Source: Casp-alpha2 sp036337015
Lineage (GTDB): Bacteria; Pseudomonadota; Alphaproteobacteria; Rhodospirillales; Casp-alpha2
Assembly: GCA_036337015.1 (NCBI GenBank)
Contig: JAYZEZ010000005.1
Span: forward strand, 62,001 to 126,000
DNA: 64,000 nt
Reading direction: 5' to 3'
Shown here: positions 54,159 to 63,535 of the stretch, piece after piece
Layout of the letters: each line of letters opens with the position of its first letter
Numbering within the stretch: position 1 is the first letter of the stretch
Notes under the pieces: generated by a model
The model's database searches: none
Seen by the model: only the letters and a program-made list of their open reading frames with translations
Told to the model about the DNA's origin: nothing
Made by a program: the position numbers and the translations under genes

Positions 54159-55502
54159 TTATTTTAGAGTCGCTTCTTCAATTCTCAAGAAATAACCGGT
54201 AACGGCTTTAGTAACTGCAGAAGCCAATAGGGAGCGGTAGGCCTTAGATCGCAACCGGCGCTCATCTTTGGGATTTGATAAAAATCCAAGTTCCAGAAGT
54301 ATTGACGGTATATCCGGTGCCTTAAGAACGGCAAAACCTGCAAAACGGTGAGTGTTTCTAAGTACTCTAGTCTTGCGTTTCAATTCCCTAATCAGTGATG
54401 TTGCAAAACGAGCGGACTGATTCATGGATTCGCGCTGAGCTAAGTCAATTAAAATATTAGTAACTTCGGGCATCTCATGCGTCAAATCAACACCCGCAAT
54501 AAGATCTGCCTTATTTTCTCTTTCAGCTATTCTCTGAGCTTCTTTATCAGAAGATTTCTCCGATAGAGTATAAACTGCTGGCCCCTTAATTTTTTTGTTT
54601 CGAACAGAATCAGCATGAATTGAAATGAATAAATCAGATTTTTTGTCCCTAGCCATCCGAACCCGTTCGCGAAGACGTACAAAGACATCTCGCTTTCGAC
54701 TCATCAAAACTTTAAAACGACCTGTTTTTTCTAATTGAAGTTTAAGTTCACGTGCCATAGCAAGCGTTATATGTTTCTCGTAAACTCCTGAAATGCCTAT
54801 AGTTCCTGGATCAATCCCTCCATGACCAGGATCAATAAAAATAATTTTCTTTTGCGACCGACGATTAATCCTAGTCTTTGGGGGGGGCGCAATAAATTTC
54901 ACAATTTCTTGTCGTTTGGAAAGCGGATTAAATTTATTTACATCTGGTTTAGTTTTCGTTCTTAAAGGATTTTTCCCTGAATATTTTCTAGATTTAAGTT
55001 TAAATGAACCCTGTACTGTCTCAACCTTAATTGGTGGAATTCCTAATTTACGATTAAATGTTTTTAACGTAGAGGGTACAAGATCAATAACTAATCGATG
55101 TCCAGAATTATCATTAGGACCTAAAATAAAAGCATTAGTTACCTCTGCGGGCATTTGTATATCTAGAACCACCCTGGAATTTCCAGGTCTAAATAGACCA
55201 TAACGAAGCTGTTTAAAAACCCCATTTGATCGAGGTAATGGTCTAGCCGGCAAGCGCCAACCGACTTCTGGCAAATCAATTACAACACGGTTGGGGTTAC
55301 CTAAAGTAAAAATACTAAAACTTACTAGACGATTAACATCAAAAACCACTCTAGTAGTACCTTGATCTGTTCCCACACGAACATCAGTAACAATTACATC
55401 AGCTGCCTTTGTGGCAGACGATATAGTTGACACCAAAACAATCAAACCAACTATTAGCTTCTTAAAAAACAGACTAATCGCATCCCAACTGTGGTAATAC
55501 AC
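54159..55502 (-). CDS. amiC: N-acetylmuramoyl-L-alanine amidase (AMIN + Amidase_3)
   Basis: A 447-residue exported zinc amidase that cleaves peptide stems from peptidoglycan during division. A signal segment (to about residue 34) is followed by an AMIN domain (TDVRVGTDQGTTRVVFDV), a basic linker and the Amidase_3 domain: zinc ligands in IFIDPGHGGIDPGT, Glu in GVYEKHITLAMAREL, FISIHADS and LELGFLSNPKDE. GTG 55502 with GGAG nine bases upstream is preferred; an in-frame ATG at 55586 would place 28 extra residues before the signal. Confidence 0.9.
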   Translation of the reverse strand: MYYHSWDAISLFFKKLIVGLIVLVSTISSATKAADVIVTDVRVGTDQGTTRVVFDVNRLVSFSIFTLGNPNRVVIDLPEVGWRLPARPLPRSNGVFKQLRYGLFRPGNSRVVLDIQMPAEVTNAFILGPNDNSGHRLVIDLVPSTLKTFNRKLGIPPIKVETVQGSFKLKSRKYSGKNPLRTKTKPDVNKFNPLSKRQEIVKFIAPPPKTRINRRSQKKIIFIDPGHGGIDPGTIGISGVYEKHITLAMARELKLQLEKTGRFKVLMSRKRDVFVRLRERVRMARDKKSDLFISIHADSVRNKKIKGPAVYTLSEKSSDKEAQRIAERENKADLIAGVDLTHEMPEVTNILIDLAQRESMNQSARFATSLIRELKRKTRVLRNTHRFAGFAVLKAPDIPSILLELGFLSNPKDERRLRSKAYRSLLASAVTKAVTGYFLRIEEATLK

Positions 55503-55937
55503 CTGTCTAGACTCCCAGATAATGATCTTTAATAAGAATCTGCAAACAACAACTTGTTTCCAACATAATAATTTGACCGATAACAAATTTATTTTAGAAG
55601 CAAAAAGCTACATTTGTATTAACAAAATAACTATTTTATTAAGACAAATAATATGTATTTTTAAACAAAGTAAGCAAAATTTTTTACAGTGGCTGGTAAA
55701 ACTGTAAATTCGGGCGTATATACAAATGGAAAGATTCTTATATCTTTCTTAATTATGGACTTTTTTACATGCTGGATAGAGCAGCGCGATCACATTTATC
55801 ATACCACACGCCAAATGCGTTTGTGGGACTTTTCGCAGGCGCCACCAGCACTTTAAGAACAAGCACCTTTAAGCGATTTGGACATCCTATAGTAAGGATA
55901 TCCAAAGAATTAAACGTGCGCTGGAGTAATAGTGATA
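55503..55937 (+). other. Divergent region with the long rne 5' leader
   Basis: About 435 bases between amiC and rne. The right half (about 55770-55930) is richer in G+C and contains hairpin-forming sequence, for example CCACACGC with GCGTTTGTGG around 55803-55827. Long structured leaders on rne serve feedback control by RNase E in other bacteria; that role is inferred here. An 82-codon ORF in this stretch overlaps rne in another frame and is not supported. Confidence 0.5.
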
Positions 55938-58325
55938 ATGACTACGAAAATAATGCTTATAGATGCCTCCCACCTGGAAGAGACCAGAGTGGCAATTGTC
56001 AATGGACAACAACTTGAAGATTTTGATGTAGAGGTTGAATCTCGCCGACAACTTAGAGGAAATATATATTTAGCAAAAGTCACTCGAGTAGAGCCTTCTC
56101 TACAAGCAGCTTTTGTTGACTATGGTGGGAATCGTCATGGATTTCTAGCTTTTAATGAAATCCATCCTGATTATTATCAAATTCCTGTTGCTGACCGCGA
56201 AGCATTGGTTGCTGAACAACAAGAGGCAGAAACAAAAGCGGAAAAAGATGCCCTTAATAAGGTTGAAACAGAATCAAATGAAGATACTGATCTTATTGAA
56301 ACTGGCAGTCAAAATGTAGAAACTTTGGGTGGCGATGTAGTAGATGACGTTCAAGCTGAACGTCCAGTTATTTCAAAACGACGCTATAAAATTCAGGAAG
56401 TAGTCAAACGTCGTCAAATCCTATTAATACAAGTAGTTAAAGAAGAACGGGGGACTAAAGGAGCCGCTTTAACTACGTATCTATCGCTTGCAGGACGTTA
56501 TTGTGTTTTAATGCCTAATACAGCCCGAGGTGGGGGTATTTCGAGAAAAATTACCAACCCAACAGATCGAAAGCGCTTAAAAAATATTCTTAACGACCTA
56601 AGCATACCTGGAGTAATGGCTGTAATCGTTAGAACCGCTGGACAAAAACGTTCAAAAGCAGAAATAAAGAGAGACTATGAATACCTCATACGTCTCTGGG
56701 AATCTTTACGTAAAGTAACATTAGAGTCTATGGCACCTTGCCTAGTCCATGAAGAAGGGAACCTAATCAAGCGATCTATTCGCGATCTTTATGATAAGGA
56801 AATTAGTGAAATTATAGTCGATGGTGATGATGGATACCGAACTGCTAAAGACTTTATGAAATTACTCATTCCAAGTCATACCAAACGCGTGCAACCCTTC
56901 AAAGAAACCAGTCAACAATTATTTAAACATTTCCAAGTGGAGAACCAACTGGGTTCTATGCACTCACCAAATGTACAGTTGAGTTCGGGTGGTTATATAG
57001 TCATAAACCCTACTGAAGCACTAGTTTCTATTGACGTTAACTCAGGGCGTGCAACAAAAGGGCGTAATATCGAAGAAACAGCTTTAAAAACTAATCTTGA
57101 AGCCTCGGACGAAATCGCTAGACAATTAAAATTACGTGACCTATCTGGTTTAATAGTTATCGATTACATTGATATGGAGGTGTCACGAAATCAGAATAAA
57201 GTGGAACATCGATTAAAAGATGCAATGCGTTCTGATCGTGCGCGTATTCAAATCGGACGAATTAGCCCTTTTGGTCTTCTCGAATTATCTCGCCAGAGAA
57301 TGAGACCGAGCTTAATTGAAACCAGTTCCGACCCCTGCCCTCATTGTGAGGGTACTGGCATCCGGCGCTCTTCAGATTCAGCTGCATTACATCTATTAAG
57401 AGCAATTAAGGAAGAAGCCTCAAATCAAGATTGCCAGGAAATCACAGTTTATAGCCCAACTTTGATAGCCTTGCATATTTTTAACAACCAGCGAGAAGCA
57501 TTAGCGGAAATTGAAGGAAATTATAATACTACAATTATTATTGAAACCGATGATACGTTGATACCGCCATCTTATCGAATCGAAATAGATGAAAATAAAA
57601 AAGAATCTGGAAAAAACTATAAAAATTCTAAAAGAATTGCAGACGATTTGGGAAAACGCCGTAGACGACGTGGTCGAAGGCGCAATGAAGAAAAAAAGTC
57701 TGATATTGAAATTAGTAATTCTAATAATAATAATGAAGCTAGTAATAAAAACGCACCTAAGGATACTAGGCAAAATAATGATGAAGAAAACTCTCTCGGA
57801 AATGCAAATCGTCGCAGACGGGGACGCCGTGGTGGTCGGCGTCGGGGACGCAAACCACTTGACCAATCTGTTCAAGAATTAGACAAAAATCGAAATATTA
57901 AAGAGGTCACTCCCCATTCCACCCCAAAGACTGAACATCAAATATTAAAACCTGTTATAGCAGATAAACAGATTGATATAGAAAAATCTATAACAAACCA
58001 AGAGCCTGAAAAAACAAATAAAAAAGAGCAAAAAAAACCAACCAAACGTGCTGTTACAAAAAATTTAAAGAAAACTGATGACAAACCAACTGGTAAAAAA
58101 GATGTCAATAAATCTAAAACATCCTCAAAACCTAACCGCAAGTCCAAAACTATTAAAGAGAAAGATCAAGAAAAAGTTAAACAAACTCCAGCAGTCTTTA
58201 ACGAACCTGATTTGAAATCCGCAATACCCGTGGCGGCGTCTGCCAAGACGGAAGTCATTGCGGTTGGAACTGAAGAAAATATAAAAGTTGATAACAAAAA
58301 AATACGCAAAGGATGGTGGAAATAA
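55938..58325 (+). CDS. rne: Ribonuclease E
   Basis: The main endoribonuclease for mRNA decay and rRNA/tRNA processing, 795 residues. Domains: N-terminal segment KIMLIDASHLEETRVAI, an S1 domain (GNIYLAKVTRVEPSLQAAFVDYG) interrupted by an acidic insertion at about 95-140 typical of alphaproteobacteria, the DNase I-like catalytic part (IDVNSGRATKG, IDYIDMEVSRN), the zinc link CPHCEGTG, and from about 555 a disordered tail with Arg-rich RNA-binding patches (RRRRGRRR, RRRRGRRGGRRRGRK) then Lys-rich sequence. ATG 55938 follows GGAG by 11 bases; GTG 55932 is an alternative. Confidence 0.95.
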   Translation: MTTKIMLIDASHLEETRVAIVNGQQLEDFDVEVESRRQLRGNIYLAKVTRVEPSLQAAFVDYGGNRHGFLAFNEIHPDYYQIPVADREALVAEQQEAETKAEKDALNKVETESNEDTDLIETGSQNVETLGGDVVDDVQAERPVISKRRYKIQEVVKRRQILLIQVVKEERGTKGAALTTYLSLAGRYCVLMPNTARGGGISRKITNPTDRKRLKNILNDLSIPGVMAVIVRTAGQKRSKAEIKRDYEYLIRLWESLRKVTLESMAPCLVHEEGNLIKRSIRDLYDKEISEIIVDGDDGYRTAKDFMKLLIPSHTKRVQPFKETSQQLFKHFQVENQLGSMHSPNVQLSSGGYIVINPTEALVSIDVNSGRATKGRNIEETALKTNLEASDEIARQLKLRDLSGLIVIDYIDMEVSRNQNKVEHRLKDAMRSDRARIQIGRISPFGLLELSRQRMRPSLIETSSDPCPHCEGTGIRRSSDSAALHLLRAIKEEASNQDCQEITVYSPTLIALHIFNNQREALAEIEGNYNTTIIIETDDTLIPPSYRIEIDENKKESGKNYKNSKRIADDLGKRRRRRGRRRNEEKKSDIEISNSNNNNEASNKNAPKDTRQNNDEENSLGNANRRRRGRRGGRRRGRKPLDQSVQELDKNRNIKEVTPHSTPKTEHQILKPVIADKQIDIEKSITNQEPEKTNKKEQKKPTKRAVTKNLKKTDDKPTGKKDVNKSKTSSKPNRKSKTIKEKDQEKVKQTPAVFNEPDLKSAIPVAASAKTEVIAVGTEENIKVDNKKIRKGWWK

Positions 58326-58365
58326 ATTTGATAATTTCTCTAATCAATAAGTCTATGGAATTATC

Positions 58366-59520
58366 CTATTTATTCCATAACCTTAAACGTTCAATTGCCA
58401 GGTTTATGCTGTTTGTATCCCCAGCAAATGAAAAACGCATGTAACTATTCCCCCTTAAAGGGTCAAAATCTATGCCAGGCGTTGCTGCAATACCAATTTC
58501 AGCTAACATTCGCCGGCAAAATTCCTGGCTATCGTTTGTTAAATTCCTAATATCTGCATAAATATAAAATGCGCCGTCGACAGGAGCAAAAGTTTCAAAA
58601 CCCACATTAGGAAGTTCCGTCAACAATATTTGGCGATTATCAGCATAGCGTCCAACGTAATTTTTTAACTCTTTCTGGCAATCAAATACCTTGATAGCAG
58701 CAAATTGGGAAAGCGTTGGCGGCGAAATAAATAAATTTTGTGCTAGACATTCAATAGACCTGAGTAAATTTTCTGGCACCACCATCCAACCCAAACGCCA
58801 CCCAGTCATAGAAAAATATTTTGAAAAACTATTAATAACGATTGCATCGTTAGTATAATGAAGAACAGTCTCGGCAGGCTTGTCGTAGGTAATGCCATGA
58901 TATATTTCATCTGAGATCAAGCGAATATCTTTTTCTTGGCAATAATCTACTAAATTTTTAAATGCAGTTGAATTTATCATAGTACCAGTTGGGTTGGATG
59001 GACTGGCAACAATAAGGCCATCTAAAGTGCCCGAAAATGCAGCTTCATCTAGTAGTTCAGGGTCAGGCTGAAAATTTGTCTCAAACCCAGTTTGTATATT
59101 TACAACCTCAACACCTAAAGAATTTAGTATATTACGATACGCAGGATATCCAGGACTTGCTACAGCTACCCTATCACCTGGATCAAAGGCTGATAAAAAT
59201 GCTAATATAAAGCCACCGGATGAACCTGTAGTAAGGACAACCTGTGACTGAGCAACATTGATACCATAAAATTCTTCATAATGCAGGACTATACGTTCTT
59301 TAAGGGCAATCAAACCAAGAGCATCTGTATAGCCTATTTTTTCTTCCTTCATGGCATCTTGCACGGCATCCAATACTTTTTTAGGAGCCGGAGTGCCCGG
59401 TTGGCCCACTTCTAGATGAATAACATTTCTGCCATCAGATTCAATTTTGTTAGCATTACGCATTACGTCCATTACGATAAAAGGAGGTATTTTTCCTCGC
59501 TTGGAAAGCTTTAGCGTCAT
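58366..59520 (-). CDS. Class I/II PLP aminotransferase (AspC-like)
   Basis: A 384-residue aminotransferase of fold type I. HLEVGQPGTPAPKKV, the Y70-like GYTDALG, SPSNPTGTM, DEIYHGITY and the PLP lysine in NSFSKYFSMTGWRLGW are all present, ending with MRFSFAG (substrate-carboxylate arginine). It falls among aspartate/aromatic aminotransferases; the substrate is not clear. The start is 18 bases before the stop of the gamma-glutamyltransferase-like gene on the same strand, so the two may be co-transcribed. Confidence 0.88.
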   Translation of the reverse strand: MTLKLSKRGKIPPFIVMDVMRNANKIESDGRNVIHLEVGQPGTPAPKKVLDAVQDAMKEEKIGYTDALGLIALKERIVLHYEEFYGINVAQSQVVLTTGSSGGFILAFLSAFDPGDRVAVASPGYPAYRNILNSLGVEVVNIQTGFETNFQPDPELLDEAAFSGTLDGLIVASPSNPTGTMINSTAFKNLVDYCQEKDIRLISDEIYHGITYDKPAETVLHYTNDAIVINSFSKYFSMTGWRLGWMVVPENLLRSIECLAQNLFISPPTLSQFAAIKVFDCQKELKNYVGRYADNRQILLTELPNVGFETFAPVDGAFYIYADIRNLTNDSQEFCRRMLAEIGIAATPGIDFDPLRGNSYMRFSFAGDTNSINLAIERLRLWNK

Positions 59521-59537
59521 ATTTCAACGCCCTCTAC

Positions 59538-61268
59538 TCATTGCTCCGAACCAGACGATAGGCCAAATCCACGTGGATCAGAATTTTTACTACAGAAAGC
59601 ACCATCTTTATTTGGGAGTCCATTAGAGCAAAAAATAGCATTGACTTGACCAAGACTTTTTTCAGAACTTAGCTGATGTCCCCTCTTAGATAAATGTTCA
59701 ATTAAATTGGAATTTAAACTTTCTTCATAAAAGGTCACATTGTTTTCTTTTTGTAAAAAAATTCGAGGTGATGCCACGGCCTGCTTTAAATTTTCTTTTT
59801 TACCCCCCATCAAAGTATTTGCAGTAACCTGAACTAAAGCACTGGATGATACCGGCCCTCCTGACGCTGATGCCGCAAAAAAGAACTCATTACCAATTGG
59901 ATTTATTAATAAAATGCCGGCTAATGAGTCAGCCCCTCTTCTTTGAAATCTTGGAGTAGATGATAAAAGAATTCCAGTTCCGGGTGCAATTTTCCCTGTA
60001 CCAAAAAGATTGTTAAGAGTCAGTCCACAAGAAATAGCAGACCCTTCACGGTCAACTGCAACGAAAGACGTCCCAGTTCCTGGAGAGAGAGAAGAAAAAA
60101 TTTTCTTATTGTTAATTATTGAACTCTTCTTAGTTGATTGGATTTGAGAAACTAATTTCGCTGCCAAAGATTGTGAAACAAGGCTTGAAGATGAAACTGA
60201 TGTTGTACCATCTTTTCGCAGCCATTTTTTACTATAGGAATTAGTTATTGAAGAAATTTCTGCCATAAGTTGATATTTTTCAAGAGTTGATGCATCATCC
60301 CAATTATCATCCTCAACAAGCATTCCGATCATTTGAGCCGCCAAAATTCCAGATGGACCTGACGTCACAGGAAAATGAAAAATGGTGTTCTTTATATAGG
60401 GAAATTGTAATGTAGGCTGCCAATTAGGCATATAATTCCTAAGTTCATTTAGAGTAAAGCCGCCCCCTGATTGTCCAACAGCAGTAGTAAAGTTTCGTCC
60501 TAAAAGGCCTGTGTAGAATTCCCCCGCACCACGAACCCTTATCTTTCCAAGTATAGTAGCAAGTTCTAGTTGCCTAAAAGAATCTCCTTCTTGAATTAAT
60601 TGACCACCTTTACCCTGACTAAATAAACGACGAAATTCCAGATTCTTCCATGCACTCAAAGGAAGTTGCCTAAGATCGTTCGCAAACGCACGTGATACAG
60701 GATTTCCAAAACGAGCAAGATTCTCTGCTGGCGCAACTAATTGCCCCCATTTCAGCCGACCATATTTAGAGTGAAGAATTGCAAGCCCACGAAGAGTTCC
60801 TGGAATAGCGCTTAAAGCATTATTGTTTGATCGATTTATCTGTGAAACACCTGGCAGAAAATCTAGAGTTTCAACTGTATTACTTGCGTTATCATACAAT
60901 AGGCAAACTCCGCCACCGCCTAGACTAGCTGACGAAGGCTGTGTCACTGCAAGGGTTAAACTAACAGCAACAGCAACATCAGCGACAGTCCCACCTGAAG
61001 ATAAGACGTCACGACCGATCAAAGCAGCCCGTGGTTCATCAACAACAACTGCGCCAAGGAAACCTCTAACAAAACCAATAGAACCTCTTTCAGATTCTTT
61101 TTCTGTCTCCTTAAATGGATCAAAATCCTTTAAAAAAGAAGAGTTTAAAGGATTAAGATTTTTCAAAGTTTTAGAATCAATTGGATTCAAATCTTCCAAA
61201 GTAGTAGTAGAGCACGATACCAAAAAGAAAGATAATAATAACACCAACAATTGACGTAACATAAACAT
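59538..61268 (-). CDS. Gamma-glutamyltransferase-like lipoprotein
   Basis: A 576-residue Ntn-hydrolase-type protein. The start at 61268 yields a lipoprotein signal with lipobox LVSC (SFFLVSCSTTT); the longer frame from 61310 lacks a sensible signal. The large-subunit part has GAVVVDEPRAALIGRDVL and GGTVADVAVAVSLTLAVTQP; the autoprocessing site is in GTGTSFVAVDREGSAIS with Thr as likely nucleophile, followed by the GTGILLSSTPRF block. Several loop motifs differ from classical GGT, so it may act on other gamma-glutamyl or acyl substrates. Confidence 0.83.
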   Translation of the reverse strand: MFMLRQLLVLLLSFFLVSCSTTTLEDLNPIDSKTLKNLNPLNSSFLKDFDPFKETEKESERGSIGFVRGFLGAVVVDEPRAALIGRDVLSSGGTVADVAVAVSLTLAVTQPSSASLGGGGVCLLYDNASNTVETLDFLPGVSQINRSNNNALSAIPGTLRGLAILHSKYGRLKWGQLVAPAENLARFGNPVSRAFANDLRQLPLSAWKNLEFRRLFSQGKGGQLIQEGDSFRQLELATILGKIRVRGAGEFYTGLLGRNFTTAVGQSGGGFTLNELRNYMPNWQPTLQFPYIKNTIFHFPVTSGPSGILAAQMIGMLVEDDNWDDASTLEKYQLMAEISSITNSYSKKWLRKDGTTSVSSSSLVSQSLAAKLVSQIQSTKKSSIINNKKIFSSLSPGTGTSFVAVDREGSAISCGLTLNNLFGTGKIAPGTGILLSSTPRFQRRGADSLAGILLINPIGNEFFFAASASGGPVSSSALVQVTANTLMGGKKENLKQAVASPRIFLQKENNVTFYEESLNSNLIEHLSKRGHQLSSEKSLGQVNAIFCSNGLPNKDGAFCSKNSDPRGFGLSSGSEQ

Positions 61269-61332
61269 AAGAGCAGGATTACGTTCCTGTTTGTCAAAAT
61301 ATATAGCCATCTATGAGTACTCCATTAGAACC

Positions 61333-62688
61333 ATGCTTGATCTATTTATCAAAACTTTAAAAATTGCAGCTATTTCAGTTTCTATAGTTACCTGTATATT
61401 TTTAGATAGCACAAGCACTGCTTTTGCAAAAAAAATATCACTAATTCGTGATGCAGAGATAGAAAATACCATTCGTCTTTTGGCATTGCCAGTGTTCAAA
61501 GCTGCAAAGCTTGATTCTACATCAATTAAAATTCATTTGATTAAAGATAAGTCTATGAATGCGTTCGTTGCAGGAGGACAAAGATTATTTATTCATACCG
61601 GTCTCATAACAAACGCCACTGAAGCAAGTCAGATTATTGGAGTTATTGCACATGAGAGCGGACATATAACTGGAGGACACTTGGCTCGTTTCAATAAGGC
61701 AATTGAAAAAAGTTCAATGATGCAAGCCTTGTCTATGATTTTAGGTGCAACCGCTATTGTGGCTGGAAAAGGAGAATTAGGTCAAATAGTTGTAGCAGCA
61801 GGAGGAAATATTGCACAAAAACATTTTTTTCAATACTCCCAAAATCAAGAGTCTGCCGCAGATCAGGCAGCATTAAAATTTCTAGATGACAGCGGACAGT
61901 CTGCAAGTGGTTTATTAAGTTTTTTAAAGCTTTTGGGCGAACAAGAATCGATAATTTGGGACTATCAAGATATTTATGCGCGGACACACCCATTAACTCG
62001 CGACCGAATCGCCACCATTTCTAACCATATTGCCAAGTCACCAAATACCAAAAATAAAGTTTCAAATATTCTAGAAAAAAAGTTTCAACGTGCTCGTGCA
62101 AAACTTATTGGCTTTGTTAATCCCGTCAAACAAGTACTTCGCCAATATAAAAATAACGATAACAGTATAGAATCGCGTTATGCTAGAGCAATTAGTTTCT
62201 ATAGGGAATCTAATATGGTCAAGGCTCTACCACTAATTGATAGCTTAATAACCGAAAACCCCCATGACCCATACTTCTGGGAGCTTAAGGGGCAAATGAT
62301 TTTCGAACATGGCGATGCAAAAGGAGCCTTAAGGCCCTACGAAAATGCAGTTAATCTACTACCTAAAAATGCACTATTAAAAAGAGATCTTGCACGTGTT
62401 CAACTGGCTTTAAATGACCAAACCTTTTTAGATGATATTATCATCAACTTAAAAGCAGCTATTGCCGTAAATAGGGAATCACCATTTACATGGCGACAAC
62501 TAGCAATTGCCTATGGTCGCAAAGGGAACAAAGGACATAGTTCTTTAGCTCTGGCTGAAGAAGCGCTTTTGATTGGTCGCAAAGAAGTTGCACGCTATCA
62601 TGGCGGTCTCGCGGAAAAAATTTTTCCTATGGGTTCTAGAGAGTGGCTTCAAGCCCAGGATATTCTTAGTGCTGCAAGAGTAAAGTAA
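61333..62688 (+). CDS. Periplasmic M48 metalloprotease with TPR region (BepA-like)
   Basis: A 451-residue exported protease. After a signal peptide (ending STAFA) comes the M48 domain with zinc motif HESGH at residues 107-111 and the third ligand in NQESAADQAA; a TPR-like helical half follows (about 260-445, ENPHDPYFWELKGQMIFEHG and similar). BepA-type proteins check and clear stalled outer-membrane proteins. ATG 61333 is preferred to TTG 61291. It is divergent from the gamma-glutamyltransferase gene, with only 64 bases between starts. Confidence 0.9.
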   Translation: MLDLFIKTLKIAAISVSIVTCIFLDSTSTAFAKKISLIRDAEIENTIRLLALPVFKAAKLDSTSIKIHLIKDKSMNAFVAGGQRLFIHTGLITNATEASQIIGVIAHESGHITGGHLARFNKAIEKSSMMQALSMILGATAIVAGKGELGQIVVAAGGNIAQKHFFQYSQNQESAADQAALKFLDDSGQSASGLLSFLKLLGEQESIIWDYQDIYARTHPLTRDRIATISNHIAKSPNTKNKVSNILEKKFQRARAKLIGFVNPVKQVLRQYKNNDNSIESRYARAISFYRESNMVKALPLIDSLITENPHDPYFWELKGQMIFEHGDAKGALRPYENAVNLLPKNALLKRDLARVQLALNDQTFLDDIIINLKAAIAVNRESPFTWRQLAIAYGRKGNKGHSSLALAEEALLIGRKEVARYHGGLAEKIFPMGSREWLQAQDILSAARVK

Positions 62689-62704
62689 TACGGATGCCCT
62701 ACGT

Positions 62705-63448
62705 TTGATAAATTTCACTGGAAAAGCTTTCCATAGGAAAAAGAGAATAACTCTCTTGCTTTCAGTGTTAGTTATAGCGGCCTGCACTAAACCTATCAGA
62801 AGCACCATAAACTCAATCGGACCAATGGATATTGTAGGTCCAGCTCCGGGATTTCTACAAAATCTAATACCTGTAGGTTGGATTTCTCAAGGTTCCATCA
62901 AAAAAGGTCAAATGAGTATAGTAAAGTTAGATGGCATACCCGCTTTAAAAGTGGTTAGTAGTTCAAATAATCTAATCACAGTTAAACCTTCTCAGGCCTT
63001 GCTTCTAGCAACTCCGTACCTAAGTTGGTCCTGGAACATGGAGCCCCAAGGTGAAGGCCAACATCCAGTAAAATTATTAGTTGGTTTTAAAAACAGCAAA
63101 AAACAACAACAAACATGGAAGACAAATTTTTTCATATCCCATAATTTAATTCCCAATCATGAAAGAATGCTTAGCTTCATATGGGGGGACTCTGCTTTAC
63201 AGCGCGGTACAATAACTAAGGAAAATCCAAAAAAAGAAGGTCAACTAAATGCCAGTTTCACTGTTCGAGGTGGCCAAGAAAACTCAAATTCATGGTGGTT
63301 TGAGACTGTAGATCTAAATGACATTTACCAAAGAACTTGGCCAAGAGATGAAATTGATGATTTACACATAACTTTTATTGGCATTTCAACATCATCTAGC
63401 AGCAAGCCTATAGCGGGCCATATTTCTGGCTTGCGCCTATCTCGATAA
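62705..63448 (+). CDS. DUF3047-like lipoprotein
   Basis: A 247-residue predicted lipoprotein: the signal ends LVIAACTKP with a lipobox cysteine at residue 27. The body (YLSWSWNMEPQGEGQHPVKL, then FIWGDS, and RTWPRDEIDDLHITFIGI near the end) resembles DUF3047 proteins of unknown function. It begins at TTG 62705, 16 bases after the protease stop, since no ATG fits upstream of the signal. Probably co-transcribed with the M48 protease gene and the DsbA-like gene. The family call is moderate. Confidence 0.65.
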   Translation: MINFTGKAFHRKKRITLLLSVLVIAACTKPIRSTINSIGPMDIVGPAPGFLQNLIPVGWISQGSIKKGQMSIVKLDGIPALKVVSSSNNLITVKPSQALLLATPYLSWSWNMEPQGEGQHPVKLLVGFKNSKKQQQTWKTNFFISHNLIPNHERMLSFIWGDSALQRGTITKENPKKEGQLNASFTVRGGQENSNSWWFETVDLNDIYQRTWPRDEIDDLHITFIGISTSSSSKPIAGHISGLRLSR

Positions 63449-63535
63449 TTAAGGTCTATTATCTTTAAATTTTCAAAATTGATTAAATTAAATTATCAAC
63501 TAGACTTTCCCTCTAAAAAACTGATTAATATATCT

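Noticed and set aside
55769..56017. 82-codon ORF in the rne leader
   Set aside because: Overlaps the start of rne in another frame, has no ribosome site and no recognisable protein; the region is better read as a leader RNA.
57501..57882. Several ORFs in other frames over the rne C-terminal tail
   Set aside because: They arise from the low-complexity Arg/Lys/Asn-rich coding sequence; rne itself is continuous here.
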